Shown here: piece after piece, positions 50,903-62,560 of the stretch
Position numbering within the stretch: the first letter of the stretch is position 1
Layout: every line of letters begins with the position of its first letter
Source: Actinomadura flavalba DSM 45200
GTDB taxonomy: Bacteria; Actinomycetota; Actinomycetes; Streptosporangiales; Streptosporangiaceae
DNA: 64,000 nucleotides
Reading direction: 5' to 3'
NCBI RefSeq assembly: GCF_000374305.1
Contig: NZ_KB894098.1
Span: 310,001 to 374,000 of the forward strand
Position numbers and translations under genes: made by a program
The notes under the pieces: generated by a model
What the model was told of the DNA's origin: nothing
What the model saw: the letters and a program-made list of their open reading frames with translations, nothing else
Database searches by the model: none

Positions 50903-51601
50903 TTAAGGCTGGACAGCCATCAAGGCTAGCAGCTCGGAGCACACGTCCCGCACGGACGTGTTGACGAGCGTGACGTCGAACTCCTTCTCGGCGGCCAGCT
51001 CGACGCGGGCGGCCTCCAGCCGCCGTTCGATGACGTCCGGCGGCTCGGTGCCGCGCCCGGTGAGGCGGCGGACCAGCTCGTCCCAGGACGGCGGCGCGAG
51101 GAAGACGAGCTGCGCCTCGGGCATGGTCCGCCGGACCTGGCGGGCGCCCTGGAGGTCGATCTCCAGCAGGACGGGCTCGCCGCGTTCGAGGCGTTCGGCG
51201 ACGGGCGCGCGGGGGGTGCCGTAGCGGTTGTCCGCGAACTCGGCCCATTCGAGCAGCTCCCCTTCGGCGACGAGCCGGTCGAAACCGGCGTCGTCGACGA
51301 AGAAGTACTGCACACCGTGCCGTTCACCCGGGCGCGGGGCCCGGGTGGTCACCGAGACCGACAGCCACACCTGGGGGTGGGCGAGCCGGATCTCGGCGAC
51401 GACCGTGCTCTTGCCGACGCCTGACGGACCGGAGAGAACCGTCAAACGCCGGGCAAGGGGAGCGTGCGCGCCGGTACCGCCGGGGGCAGCGATGGGTGCC
51501 CCGGAGGCGGACGGGATGGTGCCGGTCTCGGGCAGGCCCGTACCGGCCGCGACGGCGGAGCCGTGGCGCCCGTCCTGGGGACGCGGGTCAGCGGGTTGCA
51601 C
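50903..51601 (-). CDS. gmk: Guanylate kinase
   Basis: A 232-residue kinase converting GMP to GDP. The P-loop is LSGPSGVGKST, with VSVTTRAPRPGERHGVQYFFV (GMP binding), LEWAEFADNRYGTP and LLEIDLQGARQVRR. About 45 residues precede the core. GTG 51601 is selected since AAGGAG lies 11 bases upstream inside the mihF 3' end; it overlaps mihF by 14 bp. A shorter start nearer the core cannot be excluded. Confidence 0.93.
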   Translation of the reverse strand: MQPADPRPQDGRHGSAVAAGTGLPETGTIPSASGAPIAAPGGTGAHAPLARRLTVLSGPSGVGKSTVVAEIRLAHPQVWLSVSVTTRAPRPGERHGVQYFFVDDAGFDRLVAEGELLEWAEFADNRYGTPRAPVAERLERGEPVLLEIDLQGARQVRRTMPEAQLVFLAPPSWDELVRRLTGRGTEPPDVIERRLEAARVELAAEKEFDVTLVNTSVRDVCSELLALMAVQP

Positions 51602-51914
51602 CGCCGCCGAACTCCTTCTCCAGGGAGGCACGCTGGTTGGCACCGAGGCCCCGCACGCGGCGGGACTCGGCGATGCCGAGGCGCTCCATGATCTGCTTCG
51701 CACGGACCTTGCCCACACCGGGCAGGGATTCCAGGAGGGCCGACACCTTCATCTTGCCGATGGTGTTGTCGGACTGGCCGTCCTTGAGGACCTCGGCGAG
51801 CGAGGTACCCCCGTGCTTGAGACGGTTCTTAACCTCGGCCCGCTCCTTGCGAGCCTTGGCAGCCTTCTCCAGGGCTGCGGCGCGCTGTTCGGGGGTCAGG
51901 GGCGGAAGAGCCAC
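51588..51914 (-). CDS. mihF: Actinobacterial integration host factor
   Basis: A 108-residue nucleoid protein unrelated to proteobacterial IHF. It has a basic helical N-terminus (EKAAKARKERAEVKNRLKHG) and a helix-two-turn-helix/HhH-like DNA-binding core LPGVGKVRAKQIMERLGIAE followed by RRVRGLGANQR. It is essential for DNA packaging in mycobacteria and affects development in streptomycetes. GTG 51914. Order mihF-gmk-rpoZ is conserved. An A+T-richer promoter region lies upstream. Confidence 0.96.
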   Translation of the reverse strand: MALPPLTPEQRAAALEKAAKARKERAEVKNRLKHGGTSLAEVLKDGQSDNTIGKMKVSALLESLPGVGKVRAKQIMERLGIAESRRVRGLGANQRASLEKEFGGGATR

Positions 51915-52204
51915 GCCGGGTCACCTCAGGTTTCCACTCGACGGAGTCGGACGGGACGGGAAACTAGCGAGTTCACGCCCCATAAGGCAACGTGAAAGGC
52001 GGTTTGGCCCGCCACAAAATCACGAAAATCACTCCTCGAAGTGTCCTGAATACAGAGTGTACCCAACTCGGGCCTTCCGCGCGGCCATCCCGCCACCTTC
52101 CAGGACTTTCGCATGATCGTGAAAAACCGCCCGCCGAGAGCCCTCTCGCGGAACTCGCCACCCGTGTACGGCGTGTCGTGACCGGGCCGTCATGTCAAGG
52201 TCCG
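51915..52204 (-). promoter_or_regulatory. mihF upstream region, unusually A+T-rich
   Basis: No gene is supported. The stretch 51990-52065 is strikingly poorer in G+C than its surroundings (AAAATCACGAAAATCACTCC, GAATACAGAGTGTACCC). Read on the minus strand, GTACACT and TGTATTCA are possible -10 elements, the latter with an extended-minus-10 TG. This is the likely mihF promoter region. Exact start sites cannot be fixed by eye. Confidence 0.4.
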
Positions 52205-52236
52205 GACGCCATTATGGAACGTTCCAGAATGGCGTC
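52205..52236. promoter_or_regulatory. 32-bp near-perfect palindrome between pyrF and mihF
   Basis: GACGCCATT, A, TGGAAC, GTTCCA, G, AATGGCGTC: 15 of 16 positions pair. The centre TGGAACGTTCCA is a perfect 12-bp palindrome with a CG centre, like LacI/TetR-type operators. It starts 34 bp past the pyrF stop, so it could alternatively be the terminator hairpin of the pyr operon, although no U-run follows. Confidence 0.55.
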
Positions 52237-52269
52237 GCGAACCCCCTGCGCGAGGTCTCGGAGCGATCA

Positions 52270-52980
52270 TCAGGACGCGCCCGCCGCCGTCCGCCGGAGC
52301 GCCGCCGCGATGCCCGCCGCCGCCGCGCCCGGGTCCGCCGCGCCGGTGATGGGACGGCCGATCACGAGCAGGTCCGCGCCGGCCTCCAGCGCCGCCTCCG
52401 GCGTCGCGACGCGCGCCTGGTCCTGCGTGCCGGTGCCGGGCGGCCGGACGCCCGGTGTGATCAACGTGACGTCCGGGCCGACCTCGGCGCGCACGGCGGC
52501 GACCTCGCGCGGCGAGCAGACGAGCGCGCCCGCGCCCGCCTCCACCGCCAGCGCGGCCAGCCGCCGCACCGCCTCCGGCGACCCGCCGGTGAGGCCGACC
52601 GCGTCCAGGTCGTCGTCGGACAGCGACGTCAGCACGGTCACCGCCGCGATCGTCGTCTCCGGCGCGGCCTCCGCCGCCGCCCGGATCATCGCCGGGCCGC
52701 CCGCCGCGTGCACGGTCAGGAACGCCGGGCGCAGCCGCGCCACGGCGCGCGCGGCGCCCGCGACCGTCGCCGGGATGTCGTGCAGCTTGAGGTCGAGGAA
52801 GACCTGTACGCCGCTGGCGCCGCGCACGCTGGCCACCACGTCCGGCCCGTACCGCAGGTACAGCTCCAGGCCGACCTTGACGGTGCTGACGTGCGGGGTG
52901 ACGAGGGTGGCCCAGCGGGCCGCGACCTCCAGGTCGGGTGCGTCCAGGGCGACGGCGATGGGGGCGGGGGGAACGGTCAC
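52270..52980 (-). CDS. pyrF: Orotidine-5'-phosphate decarboxylase
   Basis: A 236-residue enzyme making UMP, last step of the pathway. The active-site signature is VFLDLKLHDIPATV (Asp-Lys-x-x-Asp), with TVKVGLELYLRYG before it, and LITPGVRPPG and ADLLVIGRPITGAADP in the phosphate-binding end. GTG 52980 overlaps the pyrD stop by 4 bp. It is the last gene of the pyr operon. Confidence 0.95.
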   Translation of the reverse strand: MTVPPAPIAVALDAPDLEVAARWATLVTPHVSTVKVGLELYLRYGPDVVASVRGASGVQVFLDLKLHDIPATVAGAARAVARLRPAFLTVHAAGGPAMIRAAAEAAPETTIAAVTVLTSLSDDDLDAVGLTGGSPEAVRRLAALAVEAGAGALVCSPREVAAVRAEVGPDVTLITPGVRPPGTGTQDQARVATPEAALEAGADLLVIGRPITGAADPGAAAAGIAAALRRTAAGAS

Positions 52981-54005
52981 GGGGTCGTCTCCTTCGTCTC
53001 CGCCGCGCTCGGCTCCGCCCGGTCGGCCGGCCCGGCCGGGGCCGGGACGTGCGGGCTGACCAGCGACGGAACGTATCCGGCGGGTTTGTGCGCGAGGCCG
53101 ACGACGTCGGCGACGCGGCCGATCCGGCGGGCGGCCAGCGCCTCGTCCAGCTCGCGCTGGATGCGCGGCACGGCGCCCGGGTCGTGGAACAGGGCGGTGC
53201 CGACGCCGACGGCCGACGCGCCCGCCAGCAGGAACTCCAGCGCGTCCAGGCCGGAGGCGACGCCGCCGACCCCGACGATCGGCAGTTCGGGCAGCGCGGC
53301 GTGCACCTGGTAGACGCAGCGGACGGCGACGGGCCGGATCGCGGGCCCGGACAGGCCGCCGGAGACGCCGCTGAGCGCGGGCCGCAGCGTCGCGGTGTCG
53401 ACGGACATGCCGTCCAGCGTGTTGATCAGCGTGAGGCCGTCGGCGCCCGCGTCGGCGCACGCCAGCGCGACCGTGGTGATGTCGGTGACGTCGGGCGCGA
53501 GCTTGGCCAGCACGGGCACGCCGGGCGCCGTCAGCTCCCGGACGGTCCGCACGACGCGCGCGGACGCCGCCGGATGCCAGGCGAACATGCGGCCCCGGTC
53601 CTCGACGTTGGGGCACGCGGTGTTGACCTCGATCCCGGCGACGCCGGGGACGCCGCGCAGCCGCCGGGCCAGTTCCGCGAACTCGGTGGCGCTGTTGCCC
53701 GCGATCGACACGATGACGGGCACGTCCTGCTCGGCGAGCCAGGGCAGGTCGCGTTCGAGGAAGCCCTCGATGCCGGGGCCGGGCAGGCCCATGGCGGTGA
53801 GCAGCCCGCTGGGCGACTCCGCGACGCGGGGCGTGGGCCGCCCGGCGCGGGGCCGCACCATCACCGACGTGGTGACGAACGCGCCCAGCCGCGACAGCTC
53901 GAAGAACTGGGCGGGCTCGCGGCCGGTGCCGCCGCAGCCCGCCGCGTTCAGCACGGGGCTCGCCAGTTCCAGCGGGCCGAGCCGGGTCGCCAGCCGATCG
54001 CTCAC
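52977..54005 (-). CDS. pyrD: Dihydroorotate dehydrogenase, class 1B catalytic subunit
   Basis: A 342-residue FMN enzyme. Signatures are PVLNAAGCGGTG, GLLTAMGLPGPGIEGF, IEVNTACPNVEDRG (catalytic Cys), LAKLAPDV, and GGLSGPAIRPVA / VGVGGVASGLDALEFLLAGA. Class 1B enzymes use NAD via the PyrK subunit, which is encoded just upstream with a 4-bp overlap. This differs from mycobacteria, which use a membrane class 2 enzyme. The C-terminal Pro/Ala-rich tail is unusual but short. Confidence 0.93.
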   Translation of the reverse strand: MSDRLATRLGPLELASPVLNAAGCGGTGREPAQFFELSRLGAFVTTSVMVRPRAGRPTPRVAESPSGLLTAMGLPGPGIEGFLERDLPWLAEQDVPVIVSIAGNSATEFAELARRLRGVPGVAGIEVNTACPNVEDRGRMFAWHPAASARVVRTVRELTAPGVPVLAKLAPDVTDITTVALACADAGADGLTLINTLDGMSVDTATLRPALSGVSGGLSGPAIRPVAVRCVYQVHAALPELPIVGVGGVASGLDALEFLLAGASAVGVGTALFHDPGAVPRIQRELDEALAARRIGRVADVVGLAHKPAGYVPSLVSPHVPAPAGPADRAEPSAAETKETTP

Positions 54006-54889
54006 GCGGAGCCTCCGTCCGGGACGCTGAGGGCGCGCGGGGCGCCGAGCGCGTCGAAGGGGATGGTGCCGACGTCGCCCCAGCGGACGCGGTCGCCGCG
54101 CAGCACCGGGCCGTCGGCGCAGGCGCGGACCATGCGGGTGACGCCGTCGTCGCCGTACATGGGCAGCATGCAGGTGAGGCAGGAGCCGATGCCGCAGGCG
54201 GCGGTCTGCTGGAGGAACTCCTGCACCGACACCTGCGAGGGCAGCCCGTGGTCGCCCGCGACGCGGGTGACCGAGCGCAGCAGCGTCGTCGGGCCGCAGG
54301 CGTAGACGACGTCGGCGCCGGTGGCGGCGATGACGCGGGGCATGGCCTCGGCGACGGTGCCGCGCTCCCCCGTCGAGCCGTCGTCGGTGACGACGGTGGC
54401 GCTGTCCCCGATGCGCTGCGCGGTGCGCGAGCCGAACACCTGGCGGCCGGTGGGGCCGCCGAGCAGGAAGTGCACCTGGCAGTCGCGGCGGCGCAGCGTG
54501 TCCGCGAGGGCGAACAGCGCGGCGCCGCCCGCGCCGCCGCCGACGAGCAGGCAGTGCACGGGGTCGCGCGGGAGCCGGAACGGGCGGCCGAGCGGACCGG
54601 CCAGGTCGAGCCGGTCGCGCGAGCGCAGCCCGGCGAGCCAGGCGGTGCCCGGGTCGGTGTCCTCGAAGACGACCTCGATCGTGCCGCCGTAGTCGGGTTT
54701 GACCTCGTAGACGCCGAGGCAGCGGCGCAGCAGCCGGGACGAGTGCGCCCCGCCGACCGCCAGGGCCAGGAACTGGCCCGGCCGGAACCGCTCGGCGACG
54801 GCGGGGGCCACCAGCGTCATCGCGTGGTAGTCCTGCACCTGGCGGACCGTCAGGACCGTCGCCGACGTCTGCACCGGTGTGTCGGACAC
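54002..54889 (-). CDS. pyrK: Dihydroorotate dehydrogenase electron-transfer subunit
   Basis: A 295-residue FAD/2Fe-2S protein. The FAD domain has FRPGQFLALAVGG and RLLRRCLGVYEV. The NAD domain has LLVGGGAGGAALFALAD and VVYACGPTTLLRSV. The iron-sulfur loop CGIGSCLTCMLPM with the distal CADGP supplies four cysteines. It moves electrons from PyrD to NAD. GTG 54889. It is separated from carB by 66 bp holding a perfect 14-bp hairpin. Confidence 0.93.
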   Translation of the reverse strand: MSDTPVQTSATVLTVRQVQDYHAMTLVAPAVAERFRPGQFLALAVGGAHSSRLLRRCLGVYEVKPDYGGTIEVVFEDTDPGTAWLAGLRSRDRLDLAGPLGRPFRLPRDPVHCLLVGGGAGGAALFALADTLRRRDCQVHFLLGGPTGRQVFGSRTAQRIGDSATVVTDDGSTGERGTVAEAMPRVIAATGADVVYACGPTTLLRSVTRVAGDHGLPSQVSVQEFLQQTAACGIGSCLTCMLPMYGDDGVTRMVRACADGPVLRGDRVRWGDVGTIPFDALGAPRALSVPDGGSA

Positions 54890-54917
54890 CCGCTCTCCCT
54901 CGTCTCGTCGTCTGGCC

Positions 54918-54949
54918 GGGCGCGGCCGGGGACTCCCCCGGCCGCGCCC
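54918..54949 (-). promoter_or_regulatory. Perfect 14-bp hairpin inside the pyr operon, between carB and pyrK
   Basis: GGGCGCGGCCGGGG and CCCCGGCCGCGCCC form an uninterrupted stem around a 4-base loop, 6 bp past the carB stop and 28 bp before pyrK. It is the only gap in an otherwise coupled operon. It may be a partial terminator, an RNA-processing point or an mRNA-stabilising stem. No U-run follows. Confidence 0.6.
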
Positions 54950-54955
54950 GTGCGG

Positions 54956-58278
<3,323 letters not shown>

Positions 58279-58279
<1 letters not shown>

Positions 58280-59403
58280 TAGTCCGACCCCTCCATGATC
58301 TCGCAGAAACGGGCGAAGAGCCCGGTGGCGTCGTGCGGGCCCGCCGCCGCCTCGGGGTGGTACTGGACGCTGAACGCCGGGCGGTCGAGCAGCCGCAGGC
58401 CCTCGACGCAGCCGTCGTTGAGGTTGACGTGGCTGACCTCGGCGCGGCCGTAGGGGGTGTCGAACGGGCCGTCGGCGGGGGCGTCCACGGCGAACCCGTG
58501 GTTGTGGGCGGAGACGTCCACCTTGCCGGTCGCGCGGTCCTGGACGGGCTGGTTGAGGCCCCGGTGCCCGAACCGCAGCTTGTAGGTGCCGAGGCCGAGG
58601 GCGCGGCCGAAGATCTGGTTGCCGAAGCAGATGCCGAAGAACGGCACGCCCGCGTCCAGCACGCCGCGCAGCGCGGCGACCTGGTCGTCGGCGGCGGCGG
58701 GGTCGCCGGGGCCGTTGGAGAAGAACACGCCGTCCGGGCGCAGCGCCAGGATGTCGTCGGCGGTGGCGGTGGCGGGCAGGACGTGCACCTCGCAGCCGCG
58801 CTCGGCCATGCGGTGCGGCGTCATGCTCTTGATGCCGAGGTCGACGGCGGCGACCGTGTACTTCTTCTCCCCGATCGCCGGGACGACGTACGGCTCGGCC
58901 GTCGTGACGCCGGCGGCGAGGTCGGCGCCCTCCATGCCGGGGCTGGCCAGCACGCGGTCGAGCAGGTCGCGCTCGGCGGCGCGGGCGGCGTCGCCGGAGA
59001 AGATCCCGGCGCGCATCGCGCCCTTGTCGCGCAGGTGCCGCGTCAGCGCCCGGGTGCCGGGGATCGCGATGCCGACGACGCCCTGCGCCCGCAGCGCCGA
59101 CCCGAGCGAGCCGGTGGCCCGCCAGCTCGACGCGACGCGGGCGGGCTCGCGGACGACGTACCCGGCGACGTGGATGCGGGACGACTCGGGGTCGTCGTCG
59201 TTGACGCCGGTGTTGCCGATGTGGGGGGCGGTCATCGCGACGATCTGCCGCGCGTACGACGGGTCGGTCAGCGTCTCCTGGTAGCCGGTCATCCCGGTGT
59301 TGAAGACCATCTCACCGAACGTCTCGCCCTCGGCGCCGTAGGCGGCGCCGTGGAAGACGCGCCCGTCTTCCAGGACGAGGATCGCGGGGGGAGGCTGGGT
59401 CAC
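58279..59403 (-). CDS. carA: Carbamoyl-phosphate synthase small subunit (glutaminase)
   Basis: A 374-residue glutamine amidotransferase. The N-terminal domain has LVLEDGRVFHGAAYGAEG and GMTGYQETLTDPSYARQIV. The class I GATase domain has the nucleophile in FFGICFGNQIFGRALGLG, the HN loop SAHNHGFAVD, and YHPEAAAGPHD (catalytic His and Glu). GTG 59403 overlaps the pyrC stop by 4 bp. Supplies ammonia to CarB. Confidence 0.96.
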
Positions 59404-60686
59404 TGCAACTTTCCTTCCAGGACGGTCGGACGGCCCCGGAGGAAGGTGGCGACGACGCGGCCCGGCAGCGACAGCCCCGCGAACGGGGTGTTGCGGCTCT
59501 TGGACGTCATCGCCGCCGGGTCCACGGCGCGGCGCGGCGACGGGTCGTACAGCGTGATGTTGGCGGGCGCGCCCGCCTCGATCGGGCGGCCCTGGCCGGA
59601 CAGGCGGCCGATCCGCGCGGGCGCGTAGGCCATCCGGTCGGCGACGCCCGCCCAGTCGAGCAGGTCGGTCTCGATCATCGCCTCCTGGACGACGTGCAGC
59701 GCCGTCTCCAGGCCGATCATCCCCATCGCCGCGACCGCCCACTCGGTCTCCTTGGCCTCGACCGGGTGCGGGGCGTGGTCGGTGGCGACGCAGTCGATGG
59801 TGCCGTCCGCGAGGGCGTGCCGCAGCGCGGTCACGTCGTCGGGGGTGCGCAGCGGCGGGTTGACCTTGAAGATCGGGTCGTAGCTCCCGGCGCGGGTGTC
59901 GTTGAGCAGCAGGTGGTGCGGGGTGACCTCGGCGGTGACCTGGATGCCCTTGCTCTTGGCCCAGCGGATGATCTCCACCGACCCGGCCGTGGACACGTGG
60001 CACACGTGCAGCCGCGAGCCGACGTGCTCGGTGAGCAGCACGTCCCGGGCGATGATCGCCTCCTCCGCGACGGCGGGCCAGCCGGTCATGCCGAGCGCGG
60101 CCGACATCTCGCCCTCGTTCATCTGCGCGCCCTCGGTGAGGCGCGGTTCCTGCGCGTGCTGCGCGACGACGCCGTCGAACGCCTTCACGTACTCCAGCGC
60201 GCGGCGCATGATGACGGCGTCGGAGACGCAGTGGCCGTCGTCGGAGAACACCCGGACGCGGGCCGCCGAGTCGGCCATGGCGCCCAGCTCGGCCAGGGTC
60301 TCGCCGCGGATGCCGTTGGTGACGGCGCCGACCGGGTGCACGTCGCAGTAGCCCGCCTCGCGGCCCAGCCGCCAGACCTGCTCGACCACACCGGCGGTGT
60401 CCGCGACCGGGTCGGTGTTGGCCATCGCGTGCACGGCGGTGAAGCCGCCCATCGCGGCGGCCTTCGTGCCGGACTCGACCGTCTCGGCGTCCTCGCGGCC
60501 GGGCTCGCGCAGGTGGGTGTGCAGGTCGACCAGGCCGGGCAGCGCGATCAGCCCGGTGGCGTCGACCACCTCGGCGTCGCCGCCGTCCAGGTTCGCGCCC
60601 ACGGCGGCGATCACGCCGTCGCGGACGAGGATGCCGGTGGGCTCGCCACCGAGGACGCGGGCGTCGCGGATCAGGTACGCGGTCAC
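59400..60686 (-). CDS. pyrC: Dihydroorotase
   Basis: A 428-residue amidohydrolase (class I type) closing the dihydroorotate ring. The metal motif is DLHTHLREPG, with HVCHVSTAGSVE, HHLLLND and DHAPHPVEAKE supplying further His/Asp ligands. GTG 60686 overlaps the pyrB stop by 4 bp and its own stop overlaps carA. In many actinobacteria a small membrane-protein gene lies between pyrC and carA; it is absent here. Confidence 0.95.
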   Translation of the reverse strand: MTAYLIRDARVLGGEPTGILVRDGVIAAVGANLDGGDAEVVDATGLIALPGLVDLHTHLREPGREDAETVESGTKAAAMGGFTAVHAMANTDPVADTAGVVEQVWRLGREAGYCDVHPVGAVTNGIRGETLAELGAMADSAARVRVFSDDGHCVSDAVIMRRALEYVKAFDGVVAQHAQEPRLTEGAQMNEGEMSAALGMTGWPAVAEEAIIARDVLLTEHVGSRLHVCHVSTAGSVEIIRWAKSKGIQVTAEVTPHHLLLNDTRAGSYDPIFKVNPPLRTPDDVTALRHALADGTIDCVATDHAPHPVEAKETEWAVAAMGMIGLETALHVVQEAMIETDLLDWAGVADRMAYAPARIGRLSGQGRPIEAGAPANITLYDPSPRRAVDPAAMTSKSRNTPFAGLSLPGRVVATFLRGRPTVLEGKLQ

Positions 60687-61624
60687 GCGGAGACCTCCTT
60701 GCCGATGGCGGGCTCGGAGCCTCCGAGCAGCAGGTAGAGCACGGCCATCCGGGCGCTGACGCCGTTGGCGACCTGCTCGACGATGGTGGAACGGACCGAG
60801 TCGGCGACCTCGGCGGCGATCTCGACGCCGCGGTTCATCGGCCCGGGGTGCATGACGATGGCGTCGTCGGGCAACCGCGCCATGCGCTCGGCGTCCAGGC
60901 CGTAGCGGCGCGAGTACTCGCGGACCGTCGGGAAGTAGGCGGCGTTCATGCGCTCCTGCTGGACGCGGAGCATCATGACGACGTCGCTCTTGGGCAGCAC
61001 CGCGTCGAGGTCGTAGGAGATCTCGCACGGCCAGGTGCCGATCGCGACCGGGAACAGCGTCGGCGGCGCGACCAGCGTCACCTGCGCGCCCAGCGTCGCC
61101 AGCAGCAGCACGTTCGAGCGCGCCACGCGGCTGTGCAGGACGTCCCCGACGATCGTGACGCGGCGGCCCTCCAGGTTGCCCAGGCGGCGGCGCATCGTGA
61201 ACGCGTCCAGCAGGGCCTGGGTGGGGTGCTCGTGGGTGCCGTCGCCCGCGTTGACCACGCTGCCCCGCACCCACTGCGCGAGGCGGTGCGGGGCGCCGGA
61301 CGCGCCGTGCCGGATGACGACGCCGTCGGCGCCCATGGCCTCCAGCGTCAGCGCGGTGTCCTTCAGGGACTCGCCCTTGGAGACGCTGGAGCCCTTGGCG
61401 GAGAAGTTGATGACGTCGGCCGACAGCCGCTTGGCGGCGGCCTCGAACGAGATGCGGGTGCGGGTGGAGTCCTCGAAGAACAGGTTCACCACCGTGCGGC
61501 CCCGCAGGGTGGGAAGCTTCTTCACCGACTGGTCCGCGACGCGGGACAGCTCCTCGGCGGTGTCGAGGATGAGCAGCGCGTCGTCCCGGGACAGGTCGGC
61601 GGCCGAGATCAGGTGGCGGTTCAC
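60683..61624 (-). CDS. pyrB: Aspartate carbamoyltransferase catalytic subunit
   Basis: A 313-residue enzyme joining carbamoyl phosphate and aspartate. Diagnostic motifs are FFEDSTRTRISFE (carbamoyl-phosphate loop), SSVSKGESLKDT, HPTQALLDAFT and HPGPMNRGVEI. No regulatory pyrI is present, as usual for actinobacteria. GTG 61624 overlaps pyrR by 4 bp. Confidence 0.96.
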   Translation of the reverse strand: MNRHLISAADLSRDDALLILDTAEELSRVADQSVKKLPTLRGRTVVNLFFEDSTRTRISFEAAAKRLSADVINFSAKGSSVSKGESLKDTALTLEAMGADGVVIRHGASGAPHRLAQWVRGSVVNAGDGTHEHPTQALLDAFTMRRRLGNLEGRRVTIVGDVLHSRVARSNVLLLATLGAQVTLVAPPTLFPVAIGTWPCEISYDLDAVLPKSDVVMMLRVQQERMNAAYFPTVREYSRRYGLDAERMARLPDDAIVMHPGPMNRGVEIAAEVADSVRSTIVEQVANGVSARMAVLYLLLGGSEPAIGKEVSA

Positions 61625-62187
61625 TTGCCCTCCAGCAGAACTGCGTCGCGCTCGTCGTTCTCGTCGAGCAGGACGCGGACCTTCTCGCGCATCGACGTCG
61701 GCAGGTTCTTGCCCACGTAGTCGGCGCGGATGGGCAGCTCGCGGTGGCCCCGGTCGACCAGGACGGCGAGCTGCACGGCGCGCGGGCGGCCCAGGTCGTT
61801 GAGGGCGTCCAGCGCGGCGCGGACGGTGCGGCCGGAGAACAGCACGTCGTCCACCAGGACGACCACGCGGTCGTCGACTCCGCCGGGCGGCAGCTCGGTG
61901 CGGCCGAGCGCGCGGGCGGGCTTCATGCGCAGGTCGTCGCGGTACATCGTCGCGTCGAGGGAGCCCCACGGGAACGCGCGGCCCTCGACCTCGCGCAGCG
62001 CGGCGGCGAGGCGTTCGGCGAGGGTGACGCCGCGCGTCTGGATGCCGAGCAGGACGACGTCGGCGCCGCCCTTGGTGCGTTCGAGGATCTCGTGCGCGAT
62101 GCGCGTCACGGCGCGGCGGATGTCGGGCGCCTCCAGCACGGCCTTGCCGGCGGGATCGCCCGGCGCCGCGCTCTGGGCAGCAGTCAC
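61621..62187 (-). CDS. pyrR: Bifunctional pyr operon regulator / uracil phosphoribosyltransferase
   Basis: An 188-residue RNA-binding regulator of the PRTase fold. The PRPP loop is VVLVDDVLFSGRTVRAALDAL, with LLGIQTRGVTLAERL and LPIRADYVGKNLPTS. With UMP bound, PyrR binds leader RNA and reduces pyr expression. GTG 62187 is preceded by AGGAGG 7 bases away, and the PyrR-binding hairpin overlaps the region just before that site, suggesting control of translation. First gene of the eight-gene pyr operon. Confidence 0.95.
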   Translation of the reverse strand: MTAAQSAAPGDPAGKAVLEAPDIRRAVTRIAHEILERTKGGADVVLLGIQTRGVTLAERLAAALREVEGRAFPWGSLDATMYRDDLRMKPARALGRTELPPGGVDDRVVVLVDDVLFSGRTVRAALDALNDLGRPRAVQLAVLVDRGHRELPIRADYVGKNLPTSMREKVRVLLDENDERDAVLLEGK

Positions 62188-62202
62188 CTCGGAACCTCCT
62201 TT

Positions 62203-62220
62203 CCCGCCTCACGGGACGGG
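62203..62220 (-). promoter_or_regulatory. PyrR-binding leader hairpin
   Basis: On the minus strand the RNA reads CCCGUCCCGUGAGGCGGG, a stem-loop whose UCCCGUGAGGC core fits the PyrR-recognition consensus (UCCnGnGAGGY). It ends a few bases before the AAAGGAGG ribosome-binding site of pyrR. This arrangement points to PyrR blocking translation initiation, as reported for mycobacteria, with no need for an attenuator. Confidence 0.8.
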
Positions 62221-62429
62221 TCTTAAAGGACGCTTGTCGGAGTCACCGTAGCAGCCGGGCCGGGCTGCCCCGTACCCGCCCCCGGCGCCGTTCTGCCTGG
62301 TGAGAGCGGTCACACCGGGGCGGGTCCGGCCGTCCGGCGGTAGCGTGGGAGGGGCCGCGCGGGGGTAGTGGCGGGGGTGTGGACCCGCGGGGCGGGGCCG
62401 ACGAATTCGACCGATTCTTTCCAATCGGC
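62221..62429. promoter_or_regulatory. Shared upstream region of pyrR and bldD
   Basis: No gene is supported here. On the minus strand TACGGT (complement of 62248-62253) is a possible -10 for the pyr operon, but no convincing -35 precedes it. The plus-strand half is very G-rich up to about 62395, where it becomes A+T-richer toward the bldD promoter. Confidence 0.35.
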
Positions 62430-62471
62430 TTGACCTTCCGGCGTCCCCGTTTTACCGTCACTGTCCGTAAC
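62430..62471 (+). promoter_or_regulatory. bldD promoter with candidate BldD autoregulatory site
   Basis: TTGACC (62430-62435), 17 bases, TACCGT (62453-62458) is a good vegetative promoter about 100 bases before the bldD ATG. GTCACTGTCCGTAAC (62457-62471) overlaps the -10 and start site. It fits the published BldD consensus half-sites TnAC...GTnA and seven of its nine fixed positions. BldD is known to repress its own gene. Confidence 0.65.
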
Positions 62472-62560
62472 CATCACAGGAGACGGGTAGTCGTCTCCCT
62501 CCGGGTACCCGCCCGGAGCAGTGGAACGACGATGAAAGTGAGCCTGGGGGGCCGTGCATT

